Assembly (NCBI RefSeq): GCF_900100365.1
Contig: NZ_FNKU01000001.1
Coordinates: forward strand, 5,025,501 to 5,089,500
Direction of reading: 5' to 3'
DNA from: Pseudomonas cannabina
GTDB taxonomy: Bacteria > Pseudomonadota > Gammaproteobacteria > Pseudomonadales > Pseudomonadaceae
DNA length: 64,000 nt
Part shown: piece after piece, positions 23,285-33,511 of the stretch
How positions within the stretch are numbered: the first letter of the stretch is position 1
Layout of the letters: each line of letters starts with the position of its first letter
Program-made: the position numbers and the translations under genes
Notes under the pieces: model-generated
What the model saw: only the letters and a program-made list of their open reading frames with translations
Database searches by the model: none
Told to the model about the DNA's origin: nothing

Positions 23285-24142
23285 TCATCGGGTTCTGGGG
23301 GGGACGGGCTGCGGGTGCATGACCGCGCGCTGCCGCTCCTGCTGTAAAAAACCCATGATGATCGGCGCCACGGCCTCGGCCCGGGTGATCAGAAACAAAT
23401 GCCCGTCATCGATGATGTGCAGCTCGGCATTGGGTATTCGCCAGGCCAGCAGACGCATGTTGACCAGCGGGATCAGCGGGTCGTCATCGCCGGCCAGCAC
23501 CAGCGTTGGCTGATGGATTTTGTGCAGCCAGTGCACGCTGGTCCAGCCCATCCCTGCGAACAGTTGCCAGTAATAACCCAGCTTGCCGGACGAGCGCACC
23601 TTGGCCGCATGGTTGGCGGCCAGATGGGGATCGCGTCGAAACGCCCCGCCGTAGATTTCCGGCGCGATGCGAATCACATGCGACGGCTGTATATAGCGCC
23701 GTGGGCTGGCCATCAGCCACAGCACTCGTGGCTTGCCCGGCACCATCGCCATGCCCGCAGACGTCGCCGCCAGCACCAGTTTCTTGCAGCGTTCGGGATA
23801 GTCATGGGCGAACTGCTGAGCCAGCGCACCGCCCCATGACACGCCGATGGCATTGACCTGCCCGTAGTTCAGGTAGTCGAGCATGCGCGCTGCCAGCTTC
23901 GCCAGGCCGGGAAACCGATAAGGACGTCGGGGCGTCGATGAGCCGCCCACCCCCGGCACATCGAACGCGATGACTTCCAGGTCCGGGTCCAGCGCGTCGA
24001 CAAACGGAAACACCAGCTCCAAATTGGCGCCGATGCCGTTGAAGATCAGCAGGGGCGTCAGATGATTCTTGCCCGGACGCACCGCCGTGCGGATGGTGTG
24101 CCCGTTCAGATCGATGGAGCGAAAAACAAACGGTTGCGGCAT
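23285..24142 (-). CDS. phaZ: intracellular mcl-PHA depolymerase
   Basis: PhaZ, 285 aa, alpha/beta-hydrolase that mobilises medium-chain-length polyhydroxyalkanoate. The nucleophile is Ser102 in GVSWGGA; Asp and His triad residues fit GDDDPLIPL and DDGHLFLI. The numbering agrees with the P. putida enzyme (Ser102). It follows phaC1 by 45 bp in the same direction, as in the pha operon. Confidence 0.95.
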   Translation of the reverse strand: MPQPFVFRSIDLNGHTIRTAVRPGKNHLTPLLIFNGIGANLELVFPFVDALDPDLEVIAFDVPGVGGSSTPRRPYRFPGLAKLAARMLDYLNYGQVNAIGVSWGGALAQQFAHDYPERCKKLVLAATSAGMAMVPGKPRVLWLMASPRRYIQPSHVIRIAPEIYGGAFRRDPHLAANHAAKVRSSGKLGYYWQLFAGMGWTSVHWLHKIHQPTLVLAGDDDPLIPLVNMRLLAWRIPNAELHIIDDGHLFLITRAEAVAPIIMGFLQQERQRAVMHPQPVPPRTR

Positions 24143-24187
24143 GCATGAAGCCCTGTTGGTTGACCCGCTGAAAACGCAGCCTTGAGC

Positions 24188-25867
24188 CTAACGTTCGTGA
24201 ACGTAGGTTCCGGGCGCTGCCTGGGCTGGCGGGAATGCCTTGTTGCCGAGCGCGGTCGGGGCCTTTTTCAGTTTGCCCGAGCGCGCGGCCAGCCAGTCTT
24301 GCCAGTGCAGCCACCAGGAATCCGTGTGCTTAGTGGCGTTTTCCTGCCAGACCGCCGGATCTTCAGGCAGCTCGTCGTGAGTCATGTAGCGCGACTTGGG
24401 GTTGCCCGGCGGGTTGAGAATGCTCTGGATATGGCCGCTGCTGGACAGCACGAATTCCGTCTTGCCGCCAAACAGGCGCGCCGACTTGTAACAGGATGCC
24501 CACGGCGTGATGTGGTCGTTGGTGCCCGCCAGACAGAACACATCGGCAGTGACCTGCTTGAGGTCGATGGGCGTGCCGCAGACCTCCAGCGCATTGGCGC
24601 GGGTCAGCGGGTTGTTCTTGAACATCTCGATCAGATCGCCATGAAACGCGGCGGGCAGGCGCGTGGTGTCGTTGTTCCAGAACAGGATGTCGAACACCGG
24701 CGGCTCGTTGCCCAGCAGGTAATTGTTGACCCAGTAATTCCAGATCAGATCGTTGGGGCGCATCCAGGCGAACACCTTGGCCATGTCGCGGCCTTCCAGC
24801 ACGCCGGCCTGATAGGAGTGGCGCTTGGCGCTTTCCAGCGTCTGCTCGTCGACGAACAACGCGACTTCGGTGTCCAGCGTGGTATCGAGCACGCTGACCA
24901 GCAGCGTCATGGCATTGACCTTCTTTTCGCCCCGCGCGGCGTAATGCCCCAGCAGCGCCGTGCAGGTGATGCCGCCCGAGCAGGCACCGAGCATGTTGAT
25001 CTCTTTGCTGCCAGTGATCGCCAGCACCACATCGACCGCTTCCTTGAGCGCCTCGATGTAGGTCGACAGCCCCCATTCACGTTGCACCTTGGTCGGGTTG
25101 CGCCAACTGATGATGAACGTCTGCACGTTACTGCGCAGGCAAAACCGCGCCAGGCTCTTTTCCGGGCTCAGGTCGAAAACGTAAAACTTATTGATCTGCG
25201 GCGGGATCACCAGCAGCGGACGCTCGTGGACCTGTTCGGTGATCGGCGTGTACTGAATCAGCTCCAGCACCTCGTTACGAAACACCACCGAGCCTTCGGT
25301 GATGCCCAGGTTCTTGCCGACCTCGAAGGCATCCATATTGACCTGGCTCGGCATGCCGCCGTTGTTGACCATGTCTTTGGCCAGGTTCGACAAACCATCG
25401 AGCAGGCTTTTGCCGCCGGTGTCGAAAAAGCGCTTCACGGCTGCCGGATTGACGGCAGAATTGGTCGGCGACATGGCTTCGGTCATCAGGTTGATGACGA
25501 AGTGCGCGCGGCTGATGTCCTGCGGGGTGAGGCTACTGCCGCCGATCCAGTCATGCAGTTCCTTGCGCCAAGCCAGGTACGTCTGCAAATAGCGGCGATA
25601 CAGCGGGTTCTGGCTCCAGGCCGGATCATTGAAACGACGATCTTCCGGGGTCGGTTGCAAGGCCGACTTGCCGAACAGCACGCTTCTGAGTTCGGCGCCC
25701 AGATGCGCAACGTGCCTGATGCTATGGATGGGTTGTTTGAAGGCCTGGCGCAGCACCATGCGGGCGGTGCTCAGCAGATCCTTGCGCTGCAGGCCCACCA
25801 CCGGGTTAAGGCCCAGGGTGTGCTCGGATGCCTGTCGTTGCAGGTCATCGTCTTTCGGGTTACTCAT
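24188..25867 (-). CDS. phaC1: class II poly(3-hydroxyalkanoate) synthase 1
   Basis: PhaC1, 559 aa, polymerises medium-chain 3-hydroxyacyl-CoA into PHA on the granule surface. The lipase-box-like GACSGG carries the catalytic Cys296, the same number as in P. aeruginosa PhaC1. Conserved NDHITPW and SSGHIQS supply the Asp and His. The N-terminus (RQASEHTLGLNPVVGLQRKD) marks it as PhaC1. It is the first gene of phaC1-phaZ-phaD and, with phaC2 missing here, the only synthase in the locus. Confidence 0.96.
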   Translation of the reverse strand: MSNPKDDDLQRQASEHTLGLNPVVGLQRKDLLSTARMVLRQAFKQPIHSIRHVAHLGAELRSVLFGKSALQPTPEDRRFNDPAWSQNPLYRRYLQTYLAWRKELHDWIGGSSLTPQDISRAHFVINLMTEAMSPTNSAVNPAAVKRFFDTGGKSLLDGLSNLAKDMVNNGGMPSQVNMDAFEVGKNLGITEGSVVFRNEVLELIQYTPITEQVHERPLLVIPPQINKFYVFDLSPEKSLARFCLRSNVQTFIISWRNPTKVQREWGLSTYIEALKEAVDVVLAITGSKEINMLGACSGGITCTALLGHYAARGEKKVNAMTLLVSVLDTTLDTEVALFVDEQTLESAKRHSYQAGVLEGRDMAKVFAWMRPNDLIWNYWVNNYLLGNEPPVFDILFWNNDTTRLPAAFHGDLIEMFKNNPLTRANALEVCGTPIDLKQVTADVFCLAGTNDHITPWASCYKSARLFGGKTEFVLSSSGHIQSILNPPGNPKSRYMTHDELPEDPAVWQENATKHTDSWWLHWQDWLAARSGKLKKAPTALGNKAFPPAQAAPGTYVHER

Positions 25868-26069
25868 CTACGACGCTCCGTTGTCTTGAGACGAACACTG
25901 ACATTCCTTGCCTGTGAACCAGTGACACAGGCGTGTTAGCCGGTACTACTGCTCGTGTGACTTGCCGACAGCTTTTGCATCAATCCGACGCGGGCGCTTG
26001 CCACACCCTATTGGTTACGCGAGATTTCAGAAAATCGCAAGCAGCGTCGATCATTGACCGCTGCGAGGA

Positions 26070-26441
26070 TCAGAGCATCAGCTTGATGACGTGCTCGGAA
26101 GGGTCGCGGGATTTGCCGGCTTTCTCGAGCGCCTGCAAGTAGTCATCCCACAGAGAAGCCTGGCGTCTGGCCAATTGGTACAGGTAATCCCAGGTAAACA
26201 GGCCGCTGTCGTGGCCATCGTCGAAGGTCAGCTTCAGCGCGTACTGACCCGCAGGCTCGACCTTGGTCAGGCCGACGCCCAACTTGCCGAATTGCAGAAT
26301 CGGCTTGCCATGCCCCTGAACCTCGGCAGACGGAGAATGCACGCGCAGAAACTCGGCAGGCAGGTGATATTCCTCATCCGGCGCGTATTTCAGGGTCAGG
26401 GTCCTGGAGGCTTTGTGCAGCTGAATGGCGGTGGGGAGCAT
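26070..26441 (-). CDS. DUF971 domain protein
   Basis: Small cytoplasmic protein, 123 aa, with the DUF971 fold (like the N-terminal domain of gamma-butyrobetaine hydroxylase). Visible are YHLPAEFLRVHSPSAEVQGHG and LTFDDGHDSGLFTWDYLYQLA. I use the ATG at 26441, which has GAGG nine bases upstream; a TTG at 26456 would add five residues. It sits between hslU and phaC1, as in other pseudomonads. The function is not established. Confidence 0.85.
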   Translation of the reverse strand: MLPTAIQLHKASRTLTLKYAPDEEYHLPAEFLRVHSPSAEVQGHGKPILQFGKLGVGLTKVEPAGQYALKLTFDDGHDSGLFTWDYLYQLARRQASLWDDYLQALEKAGKSRDPSEHVIKLML

Positions 26442-26462
26442 GGGTAACAGCCTCAAGTTTCA

Positions 26463-26541
26463 AGCTGCAAGCTTCAAGCAGAAGCAAAAAAGCTGCAGGA
26501 GTAAACGACCTCTTGCAGCTTACAGCTTGAAGCTTGCAGCT
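26463..26541. repeat. nested long palindrome between hslU and the DUF971 gene
   Basis: The outer arms are a perfect 17-bp inverted repeat, AGCTGCAAGCTTCAAGC (26463-26479) and its complement (26525-26541). Inside is a second inverted repeat, AGCTGCAGGAG / CTCTTGCAGCT, with one mismatch. The transcript would fold as a long branched hairpin. It begins 5 bp after the hslU stop and may act as terminator or mRNA stabiliser. It differs in sequence from the REP family elsewhere in the window. Confidence 0.75.
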
Positions 26542-26546
26542 CATGT

Positions 26547-27884
26547 TTAAAGAATATAGCGCGACAGGTCTTCGTTTTCCGCCAGGTCGCCCAAGTGGCT
26601 GTTGACGTATTCGGCGTCGATTTCGATCGGTGCTGCGTCCGGGCTGATGGCCAGGTCGCCTGCGCTGAACGAGACTTCCTCCAGCAGACGCTCAAGCAGC
26701 GTGTGCAGGCGGCGAGCGCCGATGTTTTCGGTCTTCTCGTTGACCTGCCAGGCGATCTCGGCAAGGCGCTTGATGCCTTCCGGCTTGAACTCGATCTGCA
26801 GGCCTTCGGTTTTCAGCAGTTCGCGATACTGCTCGGTGAGCGACGCGTGCGGCTCGCTGAGAATGCGTTCGAAATCCTGCGGCGACAACGCTTTGAGTTC
26901 GACGCGGATCGGCAGGCGGCCTTGCAACTCAGGCACCAGGTCGCTCGGCTTGCTCAGGTGGAACGCGCCGGACGCGATGAACAGGATGTGGTCGGTCTTG
27001 ACCATGCCCAGCTTGGTGTTCACGGTGCAGCCTTCGATCAGCGGCAGCAAATCACGCTGTACACCCTCGCGCGACACATCGACGCCGCCCGAATTGCCGC
27101 GCTTGGCGACTTTATCGATCTCGTCGATGAACACGATGCCGTGCTGTTCGACCGCTTCCAGCGCCTTGGCTTTCAGCTCTTCTTCATTGACCAGACGCCC
27201 CGCTTCTTCTTCGCGCACCAGCTTGAGCGCTTCCTTCACCTTGAGTTTGCGGCTCTTGGTCTTGCCCTTGCCCATGTTGGCAAACAGGCTTTGCAACTGA
27301 TTGGTCATTTCTTCCATGCCGGGCGGCGCGGAAATATCGACACCTACGGTCTCATTGATGTCGATCTCGATTTCCTTATCATCCAGCTGGCCTTCGCGCA
27401 GGCGCTTGCGGAACAGCTGACGCGTATTGGAATCGCTGCTCTGTACCGGGTCTTCGTTGAAACCCACGCGCGCAGGCGGCAACAGGGCATCGAGGATGCG
27501 TTCTTCGGCCGCATCTTCAGCGCGGTGCCGGACTTTGACGATTTCCTGCTCGCGCAGGAGCTTGATCGCTGCATCAGCCAGATCGCGGATGATTGACTCT
27601 ACATCGCGACCCACATAGCCCACTTCGGTAAACTTGGTCGCTTCGACTTTGATGAACGGCGCGTTGGCGAGTTTGGCCAGGCGACGGGCGATTTCGGTTT
27701 TGCCGACACCGGTCGGGCCGATCATCAGGATGTTCTTGGGCGTCACTTCGACGCGCAGTTCTTCGGGCAACTGCATGCGCCGCCAGCGATTACGCAGAGC
27801 AATGGCGACGGCGCGCTTGGCATCGTCCTGGCCTATGATATGGCGGTTAAGTTCGTGGACGATTTCGCGGGGAGTCATGGACAT
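26547..27884 (-). CDS. hslU: ATP-dependent protease ATPase subunit HslU
   Basis: HslU (ClpY), 445 aa, AAA+ unfoldase that feeds substrates to the HslV peptidase. Walker A is GPTGVGKT at 56-63; Walker B is IVFIDEID. The family start [21 protein letters not shown] and the C-terminal tail LSRYIL, which docks into HslV, are both intact. It lies 66 bp after hslV and shares its heat-shock promoter. Confidence 0.97.
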   Translation of the reverse strand: MSMTPREIVHELNRHIIGQDDAKRAVAIALRNRWRRMQLPEELRVEVTPKNILMIGPTGVGKTEIARRLAKLANAPFIKVEATKFTEVGYVGRDVESIIRDLADAAIKLLREQEIVKVRHRAEDAAEERILDALLPPARVGFNEDPVQSSDSNTRQLFRKRLREGQLDDKEIEIDINETVGVDISAPPGMEEMTNQLQSLFANMGKGKTKSRKLKVKEALKLVREEEAGRLVNEEELKAKALEAVEQHGIVFIDEIDKVAKRGNSGGVDVSREGVQRDLLPLIEGCTVNTKLGMVKTDHILFIASGAFHLSKPSDLVPELQGRLPIRVELKALSPQDFERILSEPHASLTEQYRELLKTEGLQIEFKPEGIKRLAEIAWQVNEKTENIGARRLHTLLERLLEEVSFSAGDLAISPDAAPIEIDAEYVNSHLGDLAENEDLSRYIL

Positions 27885-27950
27885 GGTTATTCACGGGCCT
27901 CTGGCACAGCAAAGCCGATGGGGCCGCAACGCGTGCGGCCCGGCAAGGGC

Positions 27951-28481
27951 TTAGCCAGCGAGGTCCTGCTCCTCAATGGTGATGTTATGGTTGGTGAACA
28001 CGCAGATATCGCCGGCGATATGCAATGAAGTTTCGGCGATTTCGCGGGCTGACAGATCGGTCTTGAGCAGCAGGGCGCGCGCGGCAGCCTGAGCGAATGC
28101 TCCGCCGGAACCCATGGCGATCAGGCCATCCTCGGGTTCGACGACGTCACCATTGCCGGTGATGATCAGCGAGGCGTCCTTGTTGGCAACCGCCAGCATG
28201 GCTTCAAGACGGCTCAACGAGCGATCGGTACGCCAGTCCTTGGCCAGTTCGACAGCTGCGCGAACCAGATGCCCCTGGTGTTTTTCCAGCTGGGCCTCAA
28301 AACGCTCGAACAGCGTGAATGCATCGGCGGTCGCGCCAGCGAATCCGGCGATCACTTCACCGTGATACAGGCGGCGCACCTTCTTGGCGTTGCCTTTCAT
28401 GACGGTGTTGCCCAGGGAAACCTGGCCGTCGCCAGCCATGACGACTTTGCCGTGACGGCGCACTGATACGATGGTGGTCAA
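27951..28481 (-). CDS. hslV: ATP-dependent protease peptidase subunit HslV
   Basis: HslV (ClpQ), 176 aa, proteasome-like threonine peptidase. I start it at a TTG at 28481 because that gives MTTIVSVRR, leaving the catalytic Thr as residue 1 after Met removal. GGAG lies 7-8 bases upstream. Longer in-frame starts would bury the catalytic Thr. [24 protein letters not shown] and [14 protein letters not shown] are typical. It is the first gene of hslVU. Confidence 0.95.
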   Translation of the reverse strand: MTTIVSVRRHGKVVMAGDGQVSLGNTVMKGNAKKVRRLYHGEVIAGFAGATADAFTLFERFEAQLEKHQGHLVRAAVELAKDWRTDRSLSRLEAMLAVANKDASLIITGNGDVVEPEDGLIAMGSGGAFAQAAARALLLKTDLSAREIAETSLHIAGDICVFTNHNITIEEQDLAG

Positions 28482-28528
28482 GGGGAGAATCTCCACACTG
28501 CGGGGCGAAAATGCCCTGATGCAAACTC

Positions 28529-28557
28529 ATATGGGGGTGGGGGTGGGGATTTCAACC
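28529..28557 (-). promoter_or_regulatory. sigma-32 heat-shock promoter for hslVU
   Basis: On the minus strand, GGTTGAAA, a 13-bp spacer, then CCCCATAT. This matches the sigma-32 consensus CTTGAAA-N13-15-CCCCATNT nearly perfectly. The -10 element is about 48 bp before the hslV start. hslVU is a heat-shock operon in enterics, so the assignment fits. Confidence 0.85.
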
Positions 28558-28643
28558 TTGAGGCTGGAAGTCGGGATGCAGAATGAGCCGATACATTTTT
28601 GTAGAACATACCTGCCTTTTCGCTTGTCCGCGATTGATGGGAT

Positions 28644-28665
28644 GTGGGAGCGGACTTGTCCGCGA
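28644..28665. repeat. single REP palindrome
   Basis: One REP core, GTGGGAGCGGACTTGTCCGC, lies in the 336-bp gap between the hslV start and the alaC end. The rest of the gap holds the heat-shock promoter and no gene that I can support. Confidence 0.75.
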
Positions 28666-28817
28666 TCTGTCGGGAACCGACAGTAAAACCGGCGCACATG
28701 GTGCATCAGAATGTAGCCTGTTTCAGGGCCGCTTCGCAGCCCATCGCAGCCGTCGTAACCTCCTGAAGCTTCCGCGCCCTGCGGGCAGAAGCTGCATCCG
28801 GCCTCATCCACATTTTG

Positions 28818-30023
28818 CTACTTGAGCTTCTCGTCCGCGCGGAACATGGTGCGTATTCCGCGCACGGCCTGGCGGATGCGGTCCTGGTTTTCGATCAGCG
28901 CGAAACGCACGTGATCGTCGCCGTATTCACCAAAGCCGACACCTGGTGAAACACAAACCTTGGCCTCGGCCAGCAGTTTCTTGGCGAACTCCAGCGAGCC
29001 CAAGTGCGCGTAAGTCTCGGGGATCTTTGCCCAGACATACATTGATGCCTTGGGGTTTTCGACCATCCAGCCCAGCTCATGCAGGCCCTTGACCAGCACG
29101 TTGCGGCGCTGACGATACTGTTCGGCGATGTCGAGTACGCATTGCTGATCCCCCTCCAGCGCCGCAATGGCGGCGACCTGCAGTGGCGTAAACGTGCCGT
29201 AGTCGTGATAACTCTTGATACGGCCCAGTGCGCTGACCAGTTCCGGGTTGCCGACCATGAAGCCAATCCGCCAGCCCGCCATGTTATAGCTCTTGGACAG
29301 GGTGAAGAACTCGACCGCAATGTCCTTGGCGCCCGGCACCTGCATGATCGACGGGGCTTTCCAGCCGTCGTAGACAATGTCGGCATACGCCAGGTCATGC
29401 ACCACCAGCACGTCGTACTGCTTGGCCAGCGCCACCACGCGCTCGAAGAAATCCAGCTCCACGCATTGCGCGGTCGGGTTCGACGGGAAGCCGAGAATCA
29501 TCATCTTTGGCTTGGGGATCGAGCCGCGAATGGCTTTTTCCAGTTCAGCGAAGAAATCCACGCCCGGCACCAGCGGCACCGACCGCACCTGGGCGCCGGC
29601 AATCACGGCACCATAGATGTGGATCGGGTAGCTCGGGTTCGGCACCAGCACCGTATCGCCCTGATCCAGCGTGGCGAGCATCAGATGCGCCAGGCCTTCC
29701 TTGGAACCGATGGTGACGATGGCTTCGCTTTCGGGGTCGATATCGACCTCGTAGCGCTTCTTGTACCAGTTGGAAATGGCCCGGCGCAGGCGTGGAATCC
29801 CGCGCGAAGTGGAGTAACCGTGGGTGTCTTCGCGCTGGGCGACGGTGACCAGTTTTTCGACGATGTGCGGCGGCGTCGGCCCGTCGGGGTTGCCCATGCT
29901 CAAGTCGATAATGTCCTCACCACGACGGCGAGCAACCATTTTCAGCTCGGCGGTGATGTTGAACACGTAAGGGGGGAGTCGATCGATGCGCGCAAAGCGG
30001 CGCGGCGAACCTTGGTCGGCCAT
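28818..30023 (-). CDS. alaC: alanine transaminase (AlaC-like)
   Basis: Fold-type I pyridoxal-phosphate aminotransferase, 401 aa. The PLP lysine is Lys244 in [28 protein letters not shown] and FPSNPTAQ are the substrate/cofactor-binding segments. The sequence resembles the AlaC glutamate-pyruvate aminotransferase group, which makes alanine from pyruvate. Related branches use other amino acids, so substrate is less certain than family. It is divergent from ilvD, which also feeds branched-chain/pyruvate-family amino acids. Confidence 0.85.
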   Translation of the reverse strand: MADQGSPRRFARIDRLPPYVFNITAELKMVARRRGEDIIDLSMGNPDGPTPPHIVEKLVTVAQREDTHGYSTSRGIPRLRRAISNWYKKRYEVDIDPESEAIVTIGSKEGLAHLMLATLDQGDTVLVPNPSYPIHIYGAVIAGAQVRSVPLVPGVDFFAELEKAIRGSIPKPKMMILGFPSNPTAQCVELDFFERVVALAKQYDVLVVHDLAYADIVYDGWKAPSIMQVPGAKDIAVEFFTLSKSYNMAGWRIGFMVGNPELVSALGRIKSYHDYGTFTPLQVAAIAALEGDQQCVLDIAEQYRQRRNVLVKGLHELGWMVENPKASMYVWAKIPETYAHLGSLEFAKKLLAEAKVCVSPGVGFGEYGDDHVRFALIENQDRIRQAVRGIRTMFRADEKLK

Positions 30024-30360
30024 GGTTATCTCGCAAACGTAAGCGCCCGGAACCGTCCGAGCGACGCGGCCACATGAGGCGGCCTGGGGAAGAAGATAAA
30101 GGCGCGCCCTGCATTTTGTCCACTGCGATTTACAGCGTATTACCGGTGGCGATATTCGGACCCCATCGAATGACCCAGCGGTGTAGAATCGGCGCTATTC
30201 ATCGCCAATCATCCCCGGCGGGTTTATGAGCTCAGGCCGAGTGCACGGTGATCCCGTGGCGTTCGGTTTCTTCGCTGCCTGCGGTCACTGCCGCACGCCC
30301 GCGACGTCAATAGAAGCTCACTCCCTTCCTGATCAGCCTTATTTTTGCCGGAGTGCTCCA

Positions 30361-32208
30361 ATGCCTGATTACCGCTCGAAAACGTCTACCCACGGCCGCA
30401 ACATGGCCGGCGCCCGTGCCCTGTGGCGCGCCACGGGCATGAAAGACGAAGATTTCAAGAAACCGATCATCGCCATCGCCAACTCTTTCACCCAGTTCGT
30501 ACCGGGCCACGTCCACCTCAAGGACATGGGCCAGTTGGTCGCTCGTGAAGTCGAACGCGCCGGTGGCGTGGCCAAGGAATTCAACACCATCGCGGTCGAC
30601 GACGGCATCGCCATGGGCCACGACGGCATGCTCTATTCGCTGCCAAGCCGCGAGATCATTGCCGACTCCGTGGAATACATGGTCAACGCGCATTGCGCCG
30701 ACGCCATCGTGTGCATTTCCAACTGCGACAAGATCACCCCCGGCATGCTGATGGCGGCCCTGCGCCTGAATATCCCGGTGGTCTTCGTGTCTGGCGGGCC
30801 GATGGAAGCGGGCAAGACCAAACTGGCCAGCCACGGCCTGGACCTGGTCGACGCAATGGTCATCGCTGCCGACTCCACCGCCAGCGACGAAAAAGTCGCC
30901 GAGTATGAGCGCAGCGCCTGCCCGACGTGCGGTTCCTGCTCGGGCATGTTCACCGCCAACTCGATGAACTGCCTGACCGAAGCGCTGGGCCTGGCCTTGC
31001 CGGGCAACGGTTCGGCACTCGCCACCCACAGCGATCGCGAGCAACTGTTCCTGCAGGCTGGCCGCACCATCGTTGACCTGTGCCGGCAGTACTACAAGGA
31101 AAACGATGATTCGGTGTTGCCGCGCAACATCGCCAACTTCAAGGCATTCGAAAACGCCATGACGCTGGACATCGCCATGGGCGGCTCGACCAACACCATC
31201 CTGCACCTGCTGGCGGCTGCTCAGGAAGCCGAGATCGACTTCGACCTGCGCCACATCGACCGTCTGTCACGCAAGGTTCCGCAGCTGTGCAAAGTCGCGC
31301 CGAACATCCAGAAGTACCACATGGAAGACGTGCACCGCGCGGGCGGGATCTTCAGTATCCTCGGCGAGCTGGCCCGTGGCGGCCTGCTGCACACCGACCT
31401 GCCGACCGTGCACAGCAAGACCCTGGCCGAAGGCATCGCCAAATGGGACATCACCCAGACTGACGACGAAGCGGTGCATACCTTCTTCAAGGCCGGCCCG
31501 GCCGGTATTCCGACGCAGACCGCGTTCAGCCAGTCGACCCGTTGGGAAAGCCTGGATGACGACCGTGAAAACGGTTGCATCCGCAGCGTCGAACATGCCT
31601 ATTCGCAGGAAGGTGGCCTGGCCGTGCTGTACGGCAATATCGCGCTGGATGGCTGCGTGGTGAAAACCGCCGGTGTCGACGAGTCGATCCATGTTTTCGA
31701 AGGCAACGCGAAGATCTTCGAAAGCCAGGACAGCGCCGTGCGCGGGATTCTCGCTGACGAAGTGAAGGCGGGCGACATCGTCATCATTCGTTACGAAGGT
31801 CCGAAAGGCGGTCCGGGCATGCAGGAAATGCTCTACCCGACTTCGTACCTGAAGTCCAAAGGGCTGGGTAAAGACTGTGCGTTGCTCACCGATGGCCGTT
31901 TCTCGGGCGGTACGTCCGGTCTGTCCATCGGCCACGCCTCGCCGGAAGCTGCGGCGGGTGGTGCGATTGGTCTGGTCCGCGATGGCGACAAGGTGCTGAT
32001 CGACATTCCGAATCGCTCGATCAACCTGCTGATCGACGACGCCGAGATGGCCGAGCGTCGCGCCGAACAGGACAAAAAAGGCTGGAAGCCGGTCGAGTCG
32101 CGTCCACGCAAAGTGACCACCGCACTTAAGGCCTACGCCCTGCTGGCGACCAGCGCCGACAAGGGTGCTGTGCGTGACAAGGCGTTGCTGGACAAACTGG
32201 TGCCTTGA
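30361..32208 (+). CDS. ilvD: dihydroxy-acid dehydratase
   Basis: IlvD, 615 aa, iron-sulfur enzyme for the penultimate step of valine and isoleucine synthesis. Cluster cysteines lie in [12 protein letters not shown] and [12 protein letters not shown]; the active-site end shows [17 protein letters not shown] use the ATG at 30361, which begins [15 protein letters not shown]. The frame stays open upstream to 30226, but that part lacks family similarity. A 337-bp gap to alaC precedes it and should hold both promoters (a TAGAAT -10-like box is at 30183). The IS3-family element lies 10 bp after the stop. Confidence 0.97.
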   Translation: MPDYRSKTSTHGRNMAGARALWRATGMKDEDFKKPIIAIANSFTQFVPGHVHLKDMGQLVAREVERAGGVAKEFNTIAVDDGIAMGHDGMLYSLPSREIIADSVEYMVNAHCADAIVCISNCDKITPGMLMAALRLNIPVVFVSGGPMEAGKTKLASHGLDLVDAMVIAADSTASDEKVAEYERSACPTCGSCSGMFTANSMNCLTEALGLALPGNGSALATHSDREQLFLQAGRTIVDLCRQYYKENDDSVLPRNIANFKAFENAMTLDIAMGGSTNTILHLLAAAQEAEIDFDLRHIDRLSRKVPQLCKVAPNIQKYHMEDVHRAGGIFSILGELARGGLLHTDLPTVHSKTLAEGIAKWDITQTDDEAVHTFFKAGPAGIPTQTAFSQSTRWESLDDDRENGCIRSVEHAYSQEGGLAVLYGNIALDGCVVKTAGVDESIHVFEGNAKIFESQDSAVRGILADEVKAGDIVIIRYEGPKGGPGMQEMLYPTSYLKSKGLGKDCALLTDGRFSGGTSGLSIGHASPEAAAGGAIGLVRDGDKVLIDIPNRSINLLIDDAEMAERRAEQDKKGWKPVESRPRKVTTALKAYALLATSADKGAVRDKALLDKLVP

Positions 32209-32271
32209 TCCGTACCGCTGTCCCGTCCTGAATAAGGTTTACACCTTCTGACCTTTCCTCAGGAGGACTCA

Positions 32272-32672
32272 ATGAATTCGGGCAAAGGCGCAGCCAGCGC
32301 GATTACACGCTAGCCTTTAAATTATCGGTCGTAGATCAGGTTGAAAAAGGCGAGTTGAGTTATAAAGAAGCCCAGCGACGCTATGGCATCCAAGGCCGGT
32401 CGACGGTGCTGGTCTGGTTACGAAAGCACGGTCGACAGGATTGGAGCCAAGGCGCATCAATTCGAGAGCCGAGGAACAGGTCCATGACCGAGCCAACACT
32501 CCCGCCGACACCTGAGCAGCGGATTAAAGAGCTTGAAGAACAGCTGGTGCTGAGCAATCAGAAGGCCCAGTTCTTTGAAGCTGTCGTGAACGTCTTGAAA
32601 AATGACTACGGTGTTTCCATCGTAAAAAAGCGACCCGGCAAGTCCTCTCGCAAGGGCAAATCCAAGACCTGA
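32272..32672 (+). pseudogene. IS3-family OrfA, start region out of frame
   Basis: OrfA supplies the helix-turn-helix that binds the IS ends (YTLAFKLSVVDQVEKGELSY then KEAQRRYGIQGRSTVLVWL), followed by a leucine-rich coiled coil (RIKELEEQLVLSNQKAQFF). The well-placed ATG at 32272, after AGGAGG, reads only 13 codons before a stop. The HTH frame is one base off. Adding one A after the ATG (ATGAA to ATGAAA) would give a continuous frame. As written, the first usable start is a TTG at 32355, which loses half of the HTH. It may be inactive, or the base may be miscalled. Confidence 0.75.
32624..32630 (+). promoter_or_regulatory. programmed -1 frameshift site A AAA AAG
   Basis: The heptamer A-AAA-AAG lies in the orfA frame (codons GTA AAA AAG). 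After a -1 slip, the frame runs open from GCG at 32630 through 22 codons into the OrfB start at 32696. This is the standard IS3-family device for making the OrfAB fusion transposase. Confidence 0.85.
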
Positions 32673-32695
32673 GCATTACCAGGGCTTGCCTGTTC

Positions 32696-33511
32696 ATGGG
32701 TATTTCGCGTCAAGCGTATTACAAGCGTAATCGCGCTTTTGACGCGAAGGTCCGCCAAGACCAAGAGGTGGTGGACTTCGTCCTGGAAAAGCGGCGTCGC
32801 CAGCCCAGGCTGGGAACGCGCAAGCTGCACTACTTGATGAGCGTCGAAGCTCCTGCGTCGTTGTGCGTGGGTAGAGACCGTCTGTTTACCATCCTTCGTG
32901 ATGCGCGCGAGCTGGTTCCGCGCAAACGGGCTTATCACAAGACCACTCATAGTCATCATCGCTTTCGCCGCCACCCCAACCTGCTCAAAGCAGGTCCTGA
33001 ACAAGTCGTGGCCAATGGACCCGAACAGGTCTGGGTTGCAGACATCACCTATCTGCCTACACAGGAAAGCGTGGCCTATGTGAGCCTTGTGACAGATGCG
33101 TACTCACGCAAGATTGTTGGTCATCATGTGCATGAGAGCCTGCATACACAGTCGGTGATAAAGGCACTGGAAAAAGCGGTAGGAGAGCGAAAAACCGATC
33201 AGATGCTGATTCATCATTCAGATCGCGGTGCCCAGTACTGTTCCGACCTCTACCAACGTCTGCATACCAGGCATGAAATCCGGTGCTCGATGACTGATGG
33301 CTATGACTGTTACCAGAACGCTATGGCCGAGCGAATAAACGGAATTTTGAAGACCGAGTTTCTACTCCATCGGCCTAAAGACTTGGCAGATGCAGTGAAA
33401 ATGGTGGATGAATCGGTGCAGATCTATAATGGGGAGCGACCGCACCTATCCCTGAAATACAAAACGCCCGACGCGGTGCATCGGGCGTTTTTGAGCGTGA
33501 AACAGGTGTAA
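32696..33511 (+). CDS. IS3-family transposase OrfB (DDE integrase)
   Basis: Catalytic part of the transposase, 271 aa from the first ATG; the functional form is probably the OrfAB frameshift fusion. The DDE triad is Asp116 (VADITYL), Asp176 (HHSDRGAQY) and Glu212 (AERINGILKTE), with the 35-residue D-E spacing of this family. The N-terminal HTH_21 segment LGTRKLHYLM is present. The frame is intact to the stop, 20 bp before the right end. Confidence 0.92.
   Translation: MGISRQAYYKRNRAFDAKVRQDQEVVDFVLEKRRRQPRLGTRKLHYLMSVEAPASLCVGRDRLFTILRDARELVPRKRAYHKTTHSHHRFRRHPNLLKAGPEQVVANGPEQVWVADITYLPTQESVAYVSLVTDAYSRKIVGHHVHESLHTQSVIKALEKAVGERKTDQMLIHHSDRGAQYCSDLYQRLHTRHEIRCSMTDGYDCYQNAMAERINGILKTEFLLHRPKDLADAVKMVDESVQIYNGERPHLSLKYKTPDAVHRAFLSVKQV

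Noticed and set aside
24182..25939. 585-codon plus-strand frame opposite phaC1
   Set aside because: Antisense shadow of phaC1, which is intact with its catalytic cysteine.
30226..30360. 45-codon N-terminal extension of IlvD
   Set aside because: Not similar to the family; ATG at 30361 gives the standard start.
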